Assembly: GCA_001600355.1 (NCBI GenBank)
Contig: BCJU01000008.1
Location: forward strand, 1 to 18,986
Length of the DNA: 18,986 nt
Origin: Meira nashicola
Lineage: Eukaryota > Basidiomycota > Exobasidiomycetes > Exobasidiales > Brachybasidiaceae
Direction of reading: 5' to 3'
The stretch's first letter is position 1; each line of letters opens with the position of its first letter. Positions 1-9,489 of the stretch are shown one piece after another. A program made the position numbers and the translations under genes. Under the pieces are notes generated by a model. It saw only the letters and a list, made by a program, of their open reading frames with translations, was not told where the DNA came from and searched no databases.

Positions 1-159
1 GTTTATAGTACTAAATTGGATAAAAAGATCATATTGTGGTACATTAATCAGGTTTTCATTAGGAAATTCCAATATAGCTGGATCAATACCGACTGTTGAA
101 TCAATTAGATCATTTGAAGCCACTTTTACAGGAGCATCAAAGGAAGAAATTTGAGCCAT
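1..159 (-). CDS. N-terminal part of an unidentified protein, running off the left edge
   Basis: A minus-strand frame is open from an ATG at 159 to the window edge (53 codons). It begins MAQISSFDAPVKVASNDL and continues with an acidic, asparagine- and proline-containing stretch. The ATG has A at -3. The same frame stays open upstream to about 315 and encodes a hydrophobic run (GTALLLICFA) just before this methionine, but has no other ATG. The real start may therefore lie in an upstream exon and the hydrophobic run may belong to a signal peptide. One possible 5' exon is 455-496 (14 codons, donor GTAGGT) joined at a CAG acceptor ending at 199. That intron would be 256 nt, much longer than the others here, so I do not adopt it. 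No family recognised. Confidence 0.4.
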   Translation of the reverse strand, partial: MAQISSFDAPVKVASNDLIDSTVGIDPAILEFPNENLINVPQYDLFIQFSTIN

Positions 160-499
160 ATTTGCAAAACAAATTAACAGGAGAGCTGTGCCGATATCCT
201 GTAAATCTCTCAAATGGAACCTGTCAATTTTTTTTTGTTTTTGTTGAAGTTCAAAGCAAAAGTTTTTGAGATGATGATGAATGAAAAGGAATTTAACGAT
301 GAAATACAATTTATTTTATTTCCTTGGCTTTAGCACTATAAATAAAAAAAATCAATCGGTGATGACTGAGGAAAAAAATCGAGGAGAATGGGTAATCATA
401 CAGTTCTACCAGTGATTTAAGTCGGAATATTTTGAGAATATCAAGCAGACCTACTTTGTGAAACGTTTGCAAGCCAAAAACCAGCCAGACCTCCACATT

Positions 500-1560
500 T
501 CTTTTTGTTCCCTATTCGAAGGTCTTACATTTCCTTCTTCTTCTCTACCAGCTTTCAGAATTTCGTAAAATCAGAGGAGGTTTAGACACGATACTTACGC
601 AGAGCTCTTTCAAAGATCAATTTTTCAATTGCTTAGACCGGTGAATGTAGTGGGGCAGAGATCGATGTAAAAATGTAAAGGCGACAAAAGCAGAATAAAA
701 ATTTACTTGGGAACAATTGAAGTTTCTCTAAGGAAAAAAAAGTTACTACTCTAAGCAGCCGAAACGGATTTCTACTTCTTTTCAGATATAAAGGTAAAGT
801 GAAAACGCCGTTTGTTCCCATTGATCGATCTATTTTATCATGATCGGTCAAATACAGGGCCAATAGGTACACGAACTTTGATCGGATCCTGCAGAATCTT
901 TTTTCACGCTAATCATTGCAGTATTCGAGCTAAACTTTGTCTATTATTTTTTCGGATCCCTCTTTGTGGCGTGAGGTCTTTAGATTACGCGCAGCGCGGA
1001 ATACTGCTTAGCGCGCTAATTCATGAATGCCAGTTGAGCCTTTTTTTTTTAAAGTTTGCTGCATGATCGAGATCAAACTTTATGGGTCGCTCTGGTAGCG
1101 TGATCAAAAATCTTTTTCGCTTTATCCGAATAAATGGATGAAACTAAAACCTACCGCCCCCTGTTTAAACGCTATGCTCGATAAGAATGCATTTCCGGCC
1201 AGATTCTCTGAACTTTAATCAATTTCGACTGTCAGAAATGTAGCATATCAAGCTAGGTCATCGAAAAGAGGACATTGTGTTGGAATATAGAATAAGCCTG
1301 CACGTGGCGTTCCAAACCTGTGTCACGCCCAAACGCCTATACGCCTCGAACGCAGATTTAGCCTCAGGTATTGTGCCCATATTGGCCAACCTGAAACATA
1401 TACATAGTCTCTTAAATCACTTGTATGTACTACTTTTTTCTTTACCTCAATTATTTATTTTTTATCAATCAATTACAGCCTGTGGATCCACCCTACCAGA
1501 AAACAATGTAATTCATTCGGGTCACACAATAATATCAAACAATTAATTTCGATGCATTTT
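500..1560. other. Spacer without a supportable gene
   Basis: Only short overlapping frames occur, none with a recognisable motif or splice structure. It contains several GATC-rich words, an imperfect inverted repeat at 821-851 (10-bp arms with one mismatch, 11-nt loop) and a perfect 12-bp palindrome TTAGCGCGCTAA at 1008-1019. No promoter or RNA gene is evident. Confidence 0.4.
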
Positions 1561-1566
1561 GCCAAA

Positions 1567-1842
1567 TTAAGGGAGACGAGCACGTTTGGCAAGGTAGAAT
1601 ACACGAGCCTTTGTGGGAGAATTGAATTGCAAAGCAGCACCATTTGAGATGTTGAGGACTTCGTGATGATCATACAGGTATTATCCATACCATTGTTACT
1701 TATATCAATAGTACTTCAAAATTCAACGTACACGTAAAGAGTAATGGTGGATTTTCAGCAATCGCTTGAGAGGTTGCAGGACCAGACGGTGGTTTTCTGG
1801 CTGATTTGTAAAGAAAAGTATTTTATACAAATCATCGCTCAT
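1567..1842 (-). pseudogene. Decayed fragment related to the relic at 2059-2368
   Basis: On the minus strand a short coding-like frame ends in TAA at 1567-1569 and contains the peptide AALQFNS followed by a basic tail. The same peptide, with similar flanking DNA over roughly 70-100 bp, recurs at about 2112-2185, so the two are diverged copies of one ancestral sequence. Upstream, 1723-1842 holds a 39-codon ATG frame (starting MSDDLYKILFF, ending LRVR) that may be another piece of the same gene in a different frame. No full reading frame survives and the product is unknown. Confidence 0.3.
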
Positions 1843-1860
1843 CCCCTAACTTGAATTTGA

Positions 1861-1862
1861 TG

Positions 1863-1896
<34 letters not shown>

Positions 1897-1897
1897 T
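1861..1897. repeat. A-rich microsatellite, (AAAAATA)-like
   Basis: A 37-nt run built from A5-6/T units directly before GGATCC. It is simple-sequence DNA with no coding meaning. Confidence 0.7.
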
Positions 1898-2058
1898 TGG
1901 ATCCGAACAGCTTTTGCACACATTAGATTACATGCCTTTAAGACTCTTCAAAATTACATGACATCTCAATGTAGTATGGACAGTGAGTGTTTGGTTCCTT
2001 CTGTGAGTTCTCACATTAGCTGCATCTAAGTTTCACTCGAAGCAAGCTGTTGGTCCAT

Positions 2059-2368
2059 TTATTTACCACTCAATTGATCTTCTTCTGTGCAAAGTTTTAC
2101 TGTCATGCGAAGTAGGACACGACAGGATTCTGTGTAGGAGTTGAATTGTAAAGCAGCCAGCACCCGTTTGAGATATTCGAAACTTAGTTTGTTCTTTCAA
2201 AAGCTTCTCACCGGACTTTGTTGAAACGAAATACCATATTTTTTGCCGGCTGGGACTCATCAGTTTGGCTAGGACCGCTGCCGGAACAGGGTTATTGTGC
2301 GCTTCTACGATGAGGGATAAGAACGTATCCAAAAATTTGTGGATACCTGATAATGTATATTCTCGCTC
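2059..2368 (-). pseudogene. Unidentified gene relic with one frameshift
   Basis: The minus strand carries two adjoining coding-like stretches in different frames. The first runs from about 2368 to 2185 and includes HNNPVPAAVLAKLMSPSRQK and ends near LLKEQTKF. The second runs from about 2185 to a TAA at 2059-2061 and reads EYLKRVLAALQFNSYTESC and on to EEDQLSGK. The two fit together if one extra base is present near 2178-2186; the space is too short for an intron. No upstream ATG exists in frame. The second half is repeated in diverged form at 1596-1665. The family is not recognised. An alternative is two exons with an unseen splice pattern. Confidence 0.4.
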
Positions 2369-2616
2369 TCAATGAGAGAAACTGATCAGTGGAGAGATGA
2401 AATACGAATGAAAATGTACATATGAAGCGTATTGGAAAGTGATGAATAGAGATAGGATTGTTTGTCTTTGCTCCACGTGCGCCTACTTCTCTACATTTGT
2501 GTAATGTAATGTCTTGTATGTTGCTCCTACACACACTGTGCCGATGCGCTGGGCTGCAAATGTTTTCTCTGAGGGCCGTCATCTCAGACAACATCAGAGT
2601 GGACCTTTTTGACATT

Positions 2617-4737
2617 TTACAAAAATTTTGTTATTGCAGCCTTGATGTCATCCGAGCCGAGCTTTTGGTACAGGATTTGCTCCCAAAGACCGCCAGATCC
2701 CTCGCGGTTGATACCGTAGTGCGCGAATTTGGGAGTCAAACCATGCTTCAGAAGCCAAGACCCCATCTTCGAGCCAAGACCAGTTTGTTGGTTTAGTGAT
2801 TCAACAACTACCAGAAACGGCAAAGATCCGTATTCCGACAAAGCTTCCTCATCGATCACGTTGAGAGTGCTCTTGTTAATAAGAGCGATATCATACCCTT
2901 CCTTGCGTAAGTCATCAACCGCGCTGACAGCCCGATACACCATATCACCAAAGGTGATGACGGCTCCTCTGGTGCCTCGGCGAATCCATTCGTCTTTTCC
3001 AGGAACGAATTTGTAATCTTGTCCGTAGAAACGCTCGTCCGACCCCTCTTTCGTAATCCAAGGCACTTTAGCACGGGTTGAGAAGATAAAGCGTAACCCT
3101 TCTTCGAAGATGACGCGCTCCACACACGACGACATCTGTTGTGAATCAGCAGGGAAATAAAGCCGTGTTACGTGGCCATCGAGCAGGCCATTGTCTGCAA
3201 AGAAGTTATTCAAACCAAAATGACATGTGTTATCAGCCACTTCATCCGCACCGGAATGGGAAAAATGGCAGAGAACATTGCTCTGATTTAAACGGGCCAT
3301 CGTGATCTCTGAAACAATCATTTCGAGGAAAGCAGAAAAAGTACTGAAGACTCCTGTTCTGTACGTGTTTTTAGGAAGGAAACTCCCAAATCCAGCAGCA
3401 GCACAAAACTTTCCACGTTCACAGATGCCTGATGATATGAAGATTCCCGGATGCTTCTTCTTGATCGTAGCCAGTCCGGTGGATCCGGCTAAATCGGAAT
3501 CGATGACTAGAATCTTTTTCTTTTTCTCTTCGGCATCCAACCGATCTAGTACGGCGTTGACGGCCTCTCCGAAGATGCTGCGATTAGCACTCCTGTCGGA
3601 AGTAGATCCAACAAATTTTAACAAGTTTGGATCCGGTTTCATAGACTTTAGGATTTTCACGGCATCAACGTAGCCTTTCTCTTGGAGATAGTTGCAAGCG
3701 ATATCGACAGGAATGACCTCGTGTCCACTCAGCTCACCTTCAAGACCTTTTATTCCTGGAGCAATCTTGCGCTTCGAGATTAGTGCGACAGGGCCTTCCA
3801 CATTGAGAGTTTTCATCACCGCTGGGAACAAAGAATCAAGGTCTTCCCCATCTGCTTGAAAAACGTGAAGACCGTGCCCCTCAAGAGTCTGCAGCAGGAA
3901 AGATGAAAAATAGATTCATGGTATCAGCAAAATTGTAGAAAACCTTTTTATATTTCTAAAATATACCTTAGCGACGGAGAAGCCTTTGAAATATTCACTC
4001 GGGTGACCAGCGATTGTCACGTCATTGTCATCGATAAAGAGTTTGACGTTGAGTTGACGAGAGACGGCAATGCGTGCAGCCTCAGCGTCATTGCCTTCTT
4101 GTTGAGAGCCATCAGAGCCGAGAAGAATACAAATTTTTTCTGCGTTTGCAATTGCAGTGCCATTTGCCATGGGCCACATGTGACCTAAACGACCTGAACT
4201 GAAATCCACACCGGGTGTAAAACCACGTTCAGGATGTCCAGGGAGTCCGGGAGGACCACCTTCTTTGTGTGCTAAACGGTAGCTGATGGCAAGAGGCAAA
4301 GATGATAATGTGCATCAATATAAGCAAAAGAAAAAAGAACAGGATCTATTGCAGACAAGAACCCACTTTAATAAATCCTTAGCAGCGAGATGGCCATCTA
4401 ATACGGCACGGAGATACACAAGAGCAGAGCGATGGCCTGCCTCGTCAAAAAGAATTGGGATGAATCTGTCTCTTTCATTTTCGAAGAGAGAGAGAATGAT
4501 AGCCACTTCAGGCGCCATATCGTATGGGCCACCAGTGTGCCCTGAAACACCATGGGCAGCACCCGATGCTGTAAAAAAAATAATAGAATCTCGCAAAAGC
4601 TGAATGTTGTCTTTCAGAAGCCTTTTCTGGTCTGCTGACAAGCTTGTACTGGAAAGTGTCAAGCCTGGAACGGGCTTGTACCGGTCCAAGGGTATACCGC
4701 CGAACTGCTTGATGTCGAAATCGCGCATACCAACCAT
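2617..4737 (-). CDS. Transketolase-like thiamine-diphosphate enzyme, three exons, 652 aa
   Basis: Exons 4737-4367, 4282-3967 and 3888-2617 join through introns of 84 nt (GTGGGT...CAG) and 78 nt (GTATAT...CAG). The result is exactly 653 codons including TAA, close to the family length of about 650. Family knowledge: such enzymes move two-carbon ketol units between sugar phosphates in the pentose-phosphate pathway, or in the related dihydroxyacetone synthase reaction. Seen here: SGHTGG (residues 65-70, the usual GHxG substrate/cofactor loop), AGHRS (100-104), and the cofactor motif GSDG...DDND (179-182 and 208-211), where the usual GDG is SDG. The exon-3 pyrimidine domain has SSGICERGKF with Glu386 at the place of the catalytic glutamate that activates thiamine diphosphate. 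The C-terminal domain contains VVESLNQQTGLGSKMG. No targeting signal is evident, so a cytosolic enzyme is likely. The start was chosen as the first ATG of exon 1; Met4 is an alternative. Substrate cannot be decided from the sequence. Confidence 0.92.
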
Positions 4738-4770
4738 GCTTTGTTCAAGTTAGCAAGAGGTGATTAGTAT

Positions 4771-4857
4771 TCACTTGCCGTTGACGGAGAGAAAGGACAC
4801 ACCACAAAAGCACTGTTTAGAGATCGAAGTGGTGGTAGTGAAGTCAGAGAACGACAT
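4771..4857 (-). other. Upstream ORF (28 codons) or optional 5' exon of the transketolase gene
   Basis: A minus-strand ATG at 4857 opens a 28-codon frame (MSFSDFTTTTSIS...) ending in TGA at 4771-4773, 33 nt before the transketolase ATG. It could be a uORF that dampens translation. Alternatively, a 36-nt intron (4739-4774, GTGAAT...AAG, containing TACTAAT and CTAAC branch-like words) would fuse it in frame to the main protein. That intron is unusually short and its acceptor is AAG, so the uORF reading is preferred. Confidence 0.3.
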
Positions 4858-4859
4858 CT

Positions 4860-5440
4860 TTATCTACAGCATGTTAGAAAGGAAAGGGAGCGCGTCTAGC
4901 TTTGACGAGACACTACTAATAGCCAAATATGTCAAATAATGGCAGGGAAATAGTCAAGGTAGAATGGTAAATGATTGCCTTGAGGTACAACACCATCCGT
5001 TCAGACAAGAGAGAACAGCACGATATGAGTAGTTGTGGGAAGTTGGACTGATAGAAGACCGTAGAACGTTGCTTTCTACAAACAGACCATGGGTCCGTTC
5101 ATACTTAAAAGTGGCGGTGATCTTGATGTGTCTACGTATAACCTTCGATCGAGAAGTAATCTAAAGGGTTTTTTGATTATTCAATAATTTTATACGGTGC
5201 ATCTTGATCACGCAAGTGTATTAAAATGGTGATCGGATCTAGGATCTGATCTGATCGGTGCACAAGGCAAGTCTTTTCAGGGTCGATTGCACGGCATTAA
5301 AGGCTTTTTAGGAATTTCATATGTTGGAGGGCATGCCTGTCGCAATGCTCGTCCCTGCATGCCTCTTAAAGATAAAGGCTTTTGTATGGTGATGTGATGG
5401 AAAGGAAGAATGGAGAAATGTCTGCTTCCATTGTTTGATA
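4860..5440. other. Spacer upstream of the transketolase gene
   Basis: Presumed promoter side of the minus-strand transketolase gene. No clear TATA box. A GATC-rich word cluster (GATCGGATCTAGGATCTGATCTGATCGG) lies near 5230-5257. The short frames here show no recognisable protein. Confidence 0.35.
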
Positions 5441-5443
5441 TAG

Positions 5444-5713
5444 GTCGATAATACCGGCCATCCTGAGCACTCAAAACCTCAAGAATCAAATAACTCATTC
5501 TCAGCAATGGGAAAAGACAAGCTTAGAAGGACGTATGCGTCCACCAGCACTTTCCACCGATCATGAAAACTTTTGAAAGCCTGTCGTCGTCGTGCCGATA
5601 AGCTTAAAAATAAAATGGCGCTAAGAGCGATTGTGTCTCACGTATTTTTTCCTCTTCCAAGGAACGATCGAGCAGTTGTTTTCGCAATTCGATTTTCTCT
5701 ACGCTTAATATAG
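5444..5713 (+). pseudogene. Possible decayed reading frame, basic product
   Basis: A plus-strand frame of 89 codons follows an acceptor-like TAG (5441-5443) and ends at TAG 5711-5713, with one internal TGA at 5564-5566. It encodes a hydrophilic stretch (VDNTGHPEHSKPQESNNSFS) then a strongly basic part (LKACRRRADKLKNK). The TGA could come from CGA by one C-to-T change. A second frame over 5450-5575 is also open, so the assignment rests only on composition. No domain recognised. Confidence 0.22.
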
Positions 5714-6130
5714 ACTTGACATTAGCCAACTCGAAACAAATTTACTTCGATAACCTGCTACACTTATTTTTAAGGTTTCCCGTACGTGTCCCTCCTGTAG
5801 CTTTTCAGGACTAGCAATTCGCTGCTAGGGCAAAGTGCCTGACGGGTCATGTGGTTGTTTCCAAGCTTGCAGTGCGCCTCCACTTTCGATCATTAGACTT
5901 GTATGTCACAAGAAGATTCACGAGAAGAATCAGGCTCTTGACTCTCGGTCTCTGCTCTGATGCAGAAGGTATCATTAGCCTAACACTTAAGTTGCCCTAA
6001 CTGGTTTATTCTGAATATCCTTTTTCTACGACACTTGGAGACAAGAAAAGTGACCATTCTAATAATTAATTGATTCTCAGGGGTTCAACGAAATTAAATA
6101 TAAATCATATAAGGCGTTCAAGATATGGGC
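5714..6130. other. Spacer, no supportable gene
   Basis: Short coding-like pieces occur on the minus strand near 5890-5990 (for example ESQEPDSSRESS followed by a stop), but frames compete and no splice model or family is visible. Confidence 0.3.
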
Positions 6131-6132
6131 AA

Positions 6133-6456
6133 TCAAGATTCACTCAGTAATCTATCCAATTGAGCAGATATTGAAATGCAGAAATTATGAAGGAGAGACT
6201 CGATCTCGACTTGACCCTGTTCTGTGTCAGAAGCGCCGCTTTTAAGCATACGTCGGACACTACGGACACGATGAGGGTGTTTGTGACATTCTACATCCTG
6301 ATTCATGTTCTCAACAGGAAGAAAAACGGGCCCTTTAGAGGATTTGCCCTTCTCAGTGGCAAACAAATTCTTTGTCTGCTTCAAGGCAGTCAGAACGACC
6401 TTGTTGAATGATCTATTGTTGCAATTGACTCTGGCTTCATGACGTGTGTGCAGGCA
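6133..6456 (-). pseudogene. Coding-like relic, copy 1 of a duplicated sequence next to the GATA gene
   Basis: The minus strand is open for 107 codons to TGA at 6133-6135, but no ATG stands at its beginning. It includes RSFNKVVLTALKQTKNLFA and ends ISAQLDRLLSES. The DNA from 6311 to 6520 is matched by 11416-11623 at roughly three bases in four by eye. The two copies share the peptide pattern FNKVV-TALKQ--NLFA, which indicates a common coding ancestor. Comparison suggests copy 1 lost single bases near 6440 and 6475 relative to copy 2, so the upstream part is out of frame. Family unknown. Confidence 0.4.
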
Positions 6457-6520
6457 TTATGATGAATTATTATTTCCAGGTTTTCTCGGCGTTACGTTCT
6501 TATTCACGGCAATCATTATT
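6311..6520. repeat. Diverged repeat, copy 1
   Basis: Matches 11416-11623 in the same orientation with scattered substitutions and a few 1-3 nt gaps. Shared landmarks are CAACAGGAAGAAA, GGCAAACAAATTC, GCAGTC-GAACGAC-TTGTTGAA, TTTCCAGG and CTCGGCGT-ACGTTCT. This copy ends about 70 bp before the GATA start codon, so it also forms part of that gene's upstream region. Confidence 0.75.
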
Positions 6521-6593
6521 AAAAGCTTATGACTAAAGAAATTTGGTGTGCTTATTTACGCTATCGGCATCGTTTCCCTACTTGAACAGTTGG

Positions 6594-7346
6594 ATGGACG
6601 CTCTATCTCTTAGCTTGGATGACTTTTCAGGAAGTTCAGCTACAAAAGTACATCAATGTACAGTCTACAATCGGAACTTAAGTCTCAACTTCAGAGTAGA
6701 CAACAAGTCATATGTACTTTCGAGCGATAAAATCAAAATGTCTCCGCGAAATAATTCATCCGAAGATTTTGACAGAAAACAAGGTCTGTGGTCTAGCTTT
6801 GAGTCATGTTTTAACTCAATTCTAAACCCAGTGTTACAACCAAGCTCATCTGTGTTCGCCCAGCCATATACGGTACTTTCCGGAAAAGATAAGAACAATA
6901 ATTCGGATTCTCTAATTAACTCAGAAGGGAAGTCGTCCTGTAAAGCATGTGGAGTGAACAGTACTCCCGAGTGGCGCAAAGGACCAGGCGGTAAGAAAAG
7001 CTTGTGTAATGCATGTGGGTTGCGCTATTCGCGAAGTACGAGAAGGATAAGGCAAAAACATGAAGAGAGAAAGAAAGTGCGGGTGTTGCTCAAGGACAGC
7101 AACGCTCTTACTGCATTTTTTAGCAATCAATTAAAATATGGTAAGGGAATAGAAAAAAGGAGCGAAAGAGAGGGCGTAAAGGAAGAGAACGACTTAAAAC
7201 AAGTGTGTGCCATCGAGAAGAAACCTCAAGACCAGGCGAAAGAGGACCAAAGGAAGATCGTCGAGATACTTAACCTTTTCAACGCGAACCGCGATCTATT
7301 TTATCACGATGATAAGAGATTACAGAGACTTCTTATAAGTATATAG
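6594..7346 (+). CDS. GATA-type zinc-finger transcription factor, 250 aa
   Basis: An uninterrupted frame runs from ATG 6594 to TAG 7344-7346. One GATA finger is complete: Cys116-X2-Cys119-X18-Cys138-X2-Cys141, with STPEWRKGPGG between and LCNACGLRYSRSTRR after it. Family knowledge: this 18-residue-loop (type IVb) finger occurs in fungal regulators such as the light-response partner WC-2 and in plant GATA factors, and binds GATA core sites in the nucleus. Residues 142-165 are very basic (RSTRRIRQKHEERKKVR), the usual DNA-binding tail and nuclear signal. The N-terminal 110 residues are serine/asparagine-rich and probably disordered; residues 185-220 are charged and helix-prone. No PAS domain is present, so it is not WC-2 itself. 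The frame continues upstream of the ATG to about 6543, and CAG at 6588-6590 could be an acceptor, so a small 5' exon is possible. Confidence 0.85.
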   Translation: MDALSLSLDDFSGSSATKVHQCTVYNRNLSLNFRVDNKSYVLSSDKIKMSPRNNSSEDFDRKQGLWSSFESCFNSILNPVLQPSSSVFAQPYTVLSGKDKNNNSDSLINSEGKSSCKACGVNSTPEWRKGPGGKKSLCNACGLRYSRSTRRIRQKHEERKKVRVLLKDSNALTAFFSNQLKYGKGIEKRSEREGVKEENDLKQVCAIEKKPQDQAKEDQRKIVEILNLFNANRDLFYHDDKRLQRLLISI

Positions 7347-8740
7347 GGAGATGATATTACAAAAAACCTATCTTCCTATATCCGTATACAGTCTATATTA
7401 TAACCAAATATAATTCTGACCCTTCGCGTTGATAAGAAAAATGTGAGGCGCTTCTTAGCTATGGGTCGACGTATAAGTTCGTCGAAGCTAAAAATTTACA
7501 GCTTAGAATCATCTTATATAGTGTTTATGCTAATGACAATTTACAGATCGTTGCTCATCCTATATATAGTGGACTATTTTCACTAATGAAGTAGTAAAAT
7601 TTTCATTGTATAAAGATATATAAATATATATTTCAACCTACCAGAAGCTCTTTATTTAGTAATTCGCGGTTAGATATGATATGTATAAATTAACTAAGAT
7701 TAAACTTTATTAGAGCGGTGTAACAACGCTATAATAACACTTCTTTAGTACTATTATGTTCAGTCGAGAGTATCCAGATTCTATAGGACGCACGGGAGAT
7801 TATACAACTAAATTTATATTCCTGGCGAATAAATAGTATAGTCAGATTAAACAAACTAAACTATTTTGATTTGCAATCTTTAGCTAGGCCTTAAATACTA
7901 TTTATCTAAAAAAAAGGTAACTTAGAAACTTTTCTTTTTTTATTTCATTTTATTTTTATTTTTATTTTTTTAATTTCTTAGGTAAAATCGTTGAAACTAT
8001 ATATAGATATAATTTTATGATTATAGTATATTAACAGGCTGATGTTTTATAAATAACTTCAGTTGCTATACGTTTTCTTTGGTAAATAAGAAATGAAGTA
8101 CATTGATATAGTACTATTAGCTAAGTCCTTGATTCACTAAAAAACTAATAGAGGAAGTAATAAAGCTATACATTTAAGATCCAGACTATGTTAAGCATAA
8201 TTTACAATGGTATATCGAAAGAGATCATAAGTATCAATTATTAGGATTAAGCAAAGTGATACTGACTCCGATCTTTTCAACGCTATAAAGATTTAGTTAA
8301 GATTATACTGAAATATTGAAAGAAAAGATTTATGGTATAAATTTTATTCTTAGACTATATTTAGATATTTATAAGGATATAAAATATCTAAAGATCTATT
8401 TTAAATCTACAATGCATAGACTTGTATCTAAATCCTTCGGTGTTATAATAAATATAAGTTGTCTAAAAATTTCCAATTCTCACGGTCTTTGGTATTATGT
8501 ATAGAGAGTGATCTTGCCTGATAGAGTTGTATAGAAATTTATATAAAGTCCAGAAAAAACGAATACAACTATTTCCGTTATAGATGCTATACTTTCAATA
8601 TTTTTAGAATAATGATAAATAAACATTTTTATAGTTAGTTCGATATAATGGCAGGTGTCTGACGCAAATAAGATTATAACATGCTTAATTTTTAACCACC
8701 TTCTATGTTATAAGTTTAGGTTTATTATACGAAATCGGGA
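7347..8740. other. AT-rich, TA-rich block
   Basis: Strikingly AT-rich and dense in TA dinucleotides compared with the flanks. It contains T-rich simple sequence at about 7935-7972 (ATTTTT units) and an imperfect hairpin at 7455-7491 (TTAGCT/AGCTAA and CGACG/CGTCG arms). No terminal repeats were found by eye. The look is that of repeat-induced C-to-T mutation acting on an old mobile element, but the element type is not identifiable. Confidence 0.55.
8136..8504 (+). pseudogene. Decayed reading frame inside the AT-rich block
   Basis: One frame is coding-like over 123 codons and broken by three internal stops (near 8173, 8284 and 8296), all TAA; a TGA precedes it. Surviving pieces include DYVKHNLQWYIERDHKYQLL and, after the last stop, KEKIYGINFILRLYLDIYKD. 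All three TAA codons could come from CAA through one C-to-T change each, as repeat-induced mutation would produce. It may derive from a transposon or a host gene; I do not recognise the protein. Confidence 0.35.
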
Positions 8741-9485
8741 TACCCAAAAAAAACCCATCTGCTGGATCGAGATAGAGACTCTAGTTTTTCATCTACGTAG
8801 CCCGCTTCTTGAAAGAAAGACAACAAATGAACAAAGCCATCAGGGAGAAAGGGCTAATTCCGAAGTCCAATTAAAATGTCCGGCAAGGTCATCCGCGGAC
8901 ACTAAGGTCGAAAGTACCAGCAGAGGCCTTGCCGTCTCTGGCTTTTGATTCTAAACACGTTCAGTCATGCGTCTTAAGATCAAACAATTTACAGCGGATA
9001 CGGTTGGCAACCTTCGTTCTAGCATAACTGGCATTATACAAACCTTCTTGAATAGCTCACTAGCTGTCGTTGTTAGTTGCAGCAAAAGTTTTTGTCCCGA
9101 CAGCGCCACAAATATGTAATAAAGTACGGAATCAATCAACAACCGATAAGACCTGCTAGTAGCTCGATTTTTCGTGTACGTACAATATACATAGGATACT
9201 ACTAGCATCAAACGCGTCAAAAGAAGATTGCTACACAATGTCACAAAAGTCTTTTTGCTCCAATCCCGCAGGTCAACCTATGCATGCTCCTTTGCACAAA
9301 ATTTTTCTTCAAACAGTGCGAGTTGTACTTGTTCATTTCTCGCATTTTAGCTTAGAAGACAGATCCTGCACCAAAACTCTATTAAGCTATGCGAGCCTTA
9401 ATCGTGATCGAGACTTAAAGCATAATGTGCGATCGGTAAGATGCAGTCGCCGTAACACTCAGTGCACTTAATGATGAGAGTTGAC
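8505..9485. other. Spacer with only weak ORFs
   Basis: Base composition returns to normal after about 8740. A plus-strand frame at 8655-8948 has a hydrophilic C-terminal part but begins in AT-rich sequence without a recognisable start context. Minus-strand and plus-strand frames at 8951-9244 and 9238-9471 have no motif. I see no gene I can defend. Confidence 0.3.
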
Positions 9486-9489
9486 ACTC

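Noticed and set aside
455..496. Possible first exon (MEVWLVFGLQTFHK) for the left-edge gene
   Set aside because: It joins in frame, but only through a 256-nt intron, far longer than the confirmed introns in this window.
812..1066. 84-codon plus-strand ORF
   Set aside because: It overlaps another frame on the opposite strand, has no motif or splice context, and its composition is unlike the real genes in the window.
3302..3673. 123-codon plus-strand ORF
   Set aside because: It lies antisense inside transketolase exon 3, which has unmistakable homology.
6665..6979. 104-codon minus-strand ORF
   Set aside because: It is antisense to the GATA factor coding sequence.
7347..8740. LTR retrotransposon
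   Set aside because: No paired terminal repeats, primer site or recognisable polymerase motif could be found by eye.
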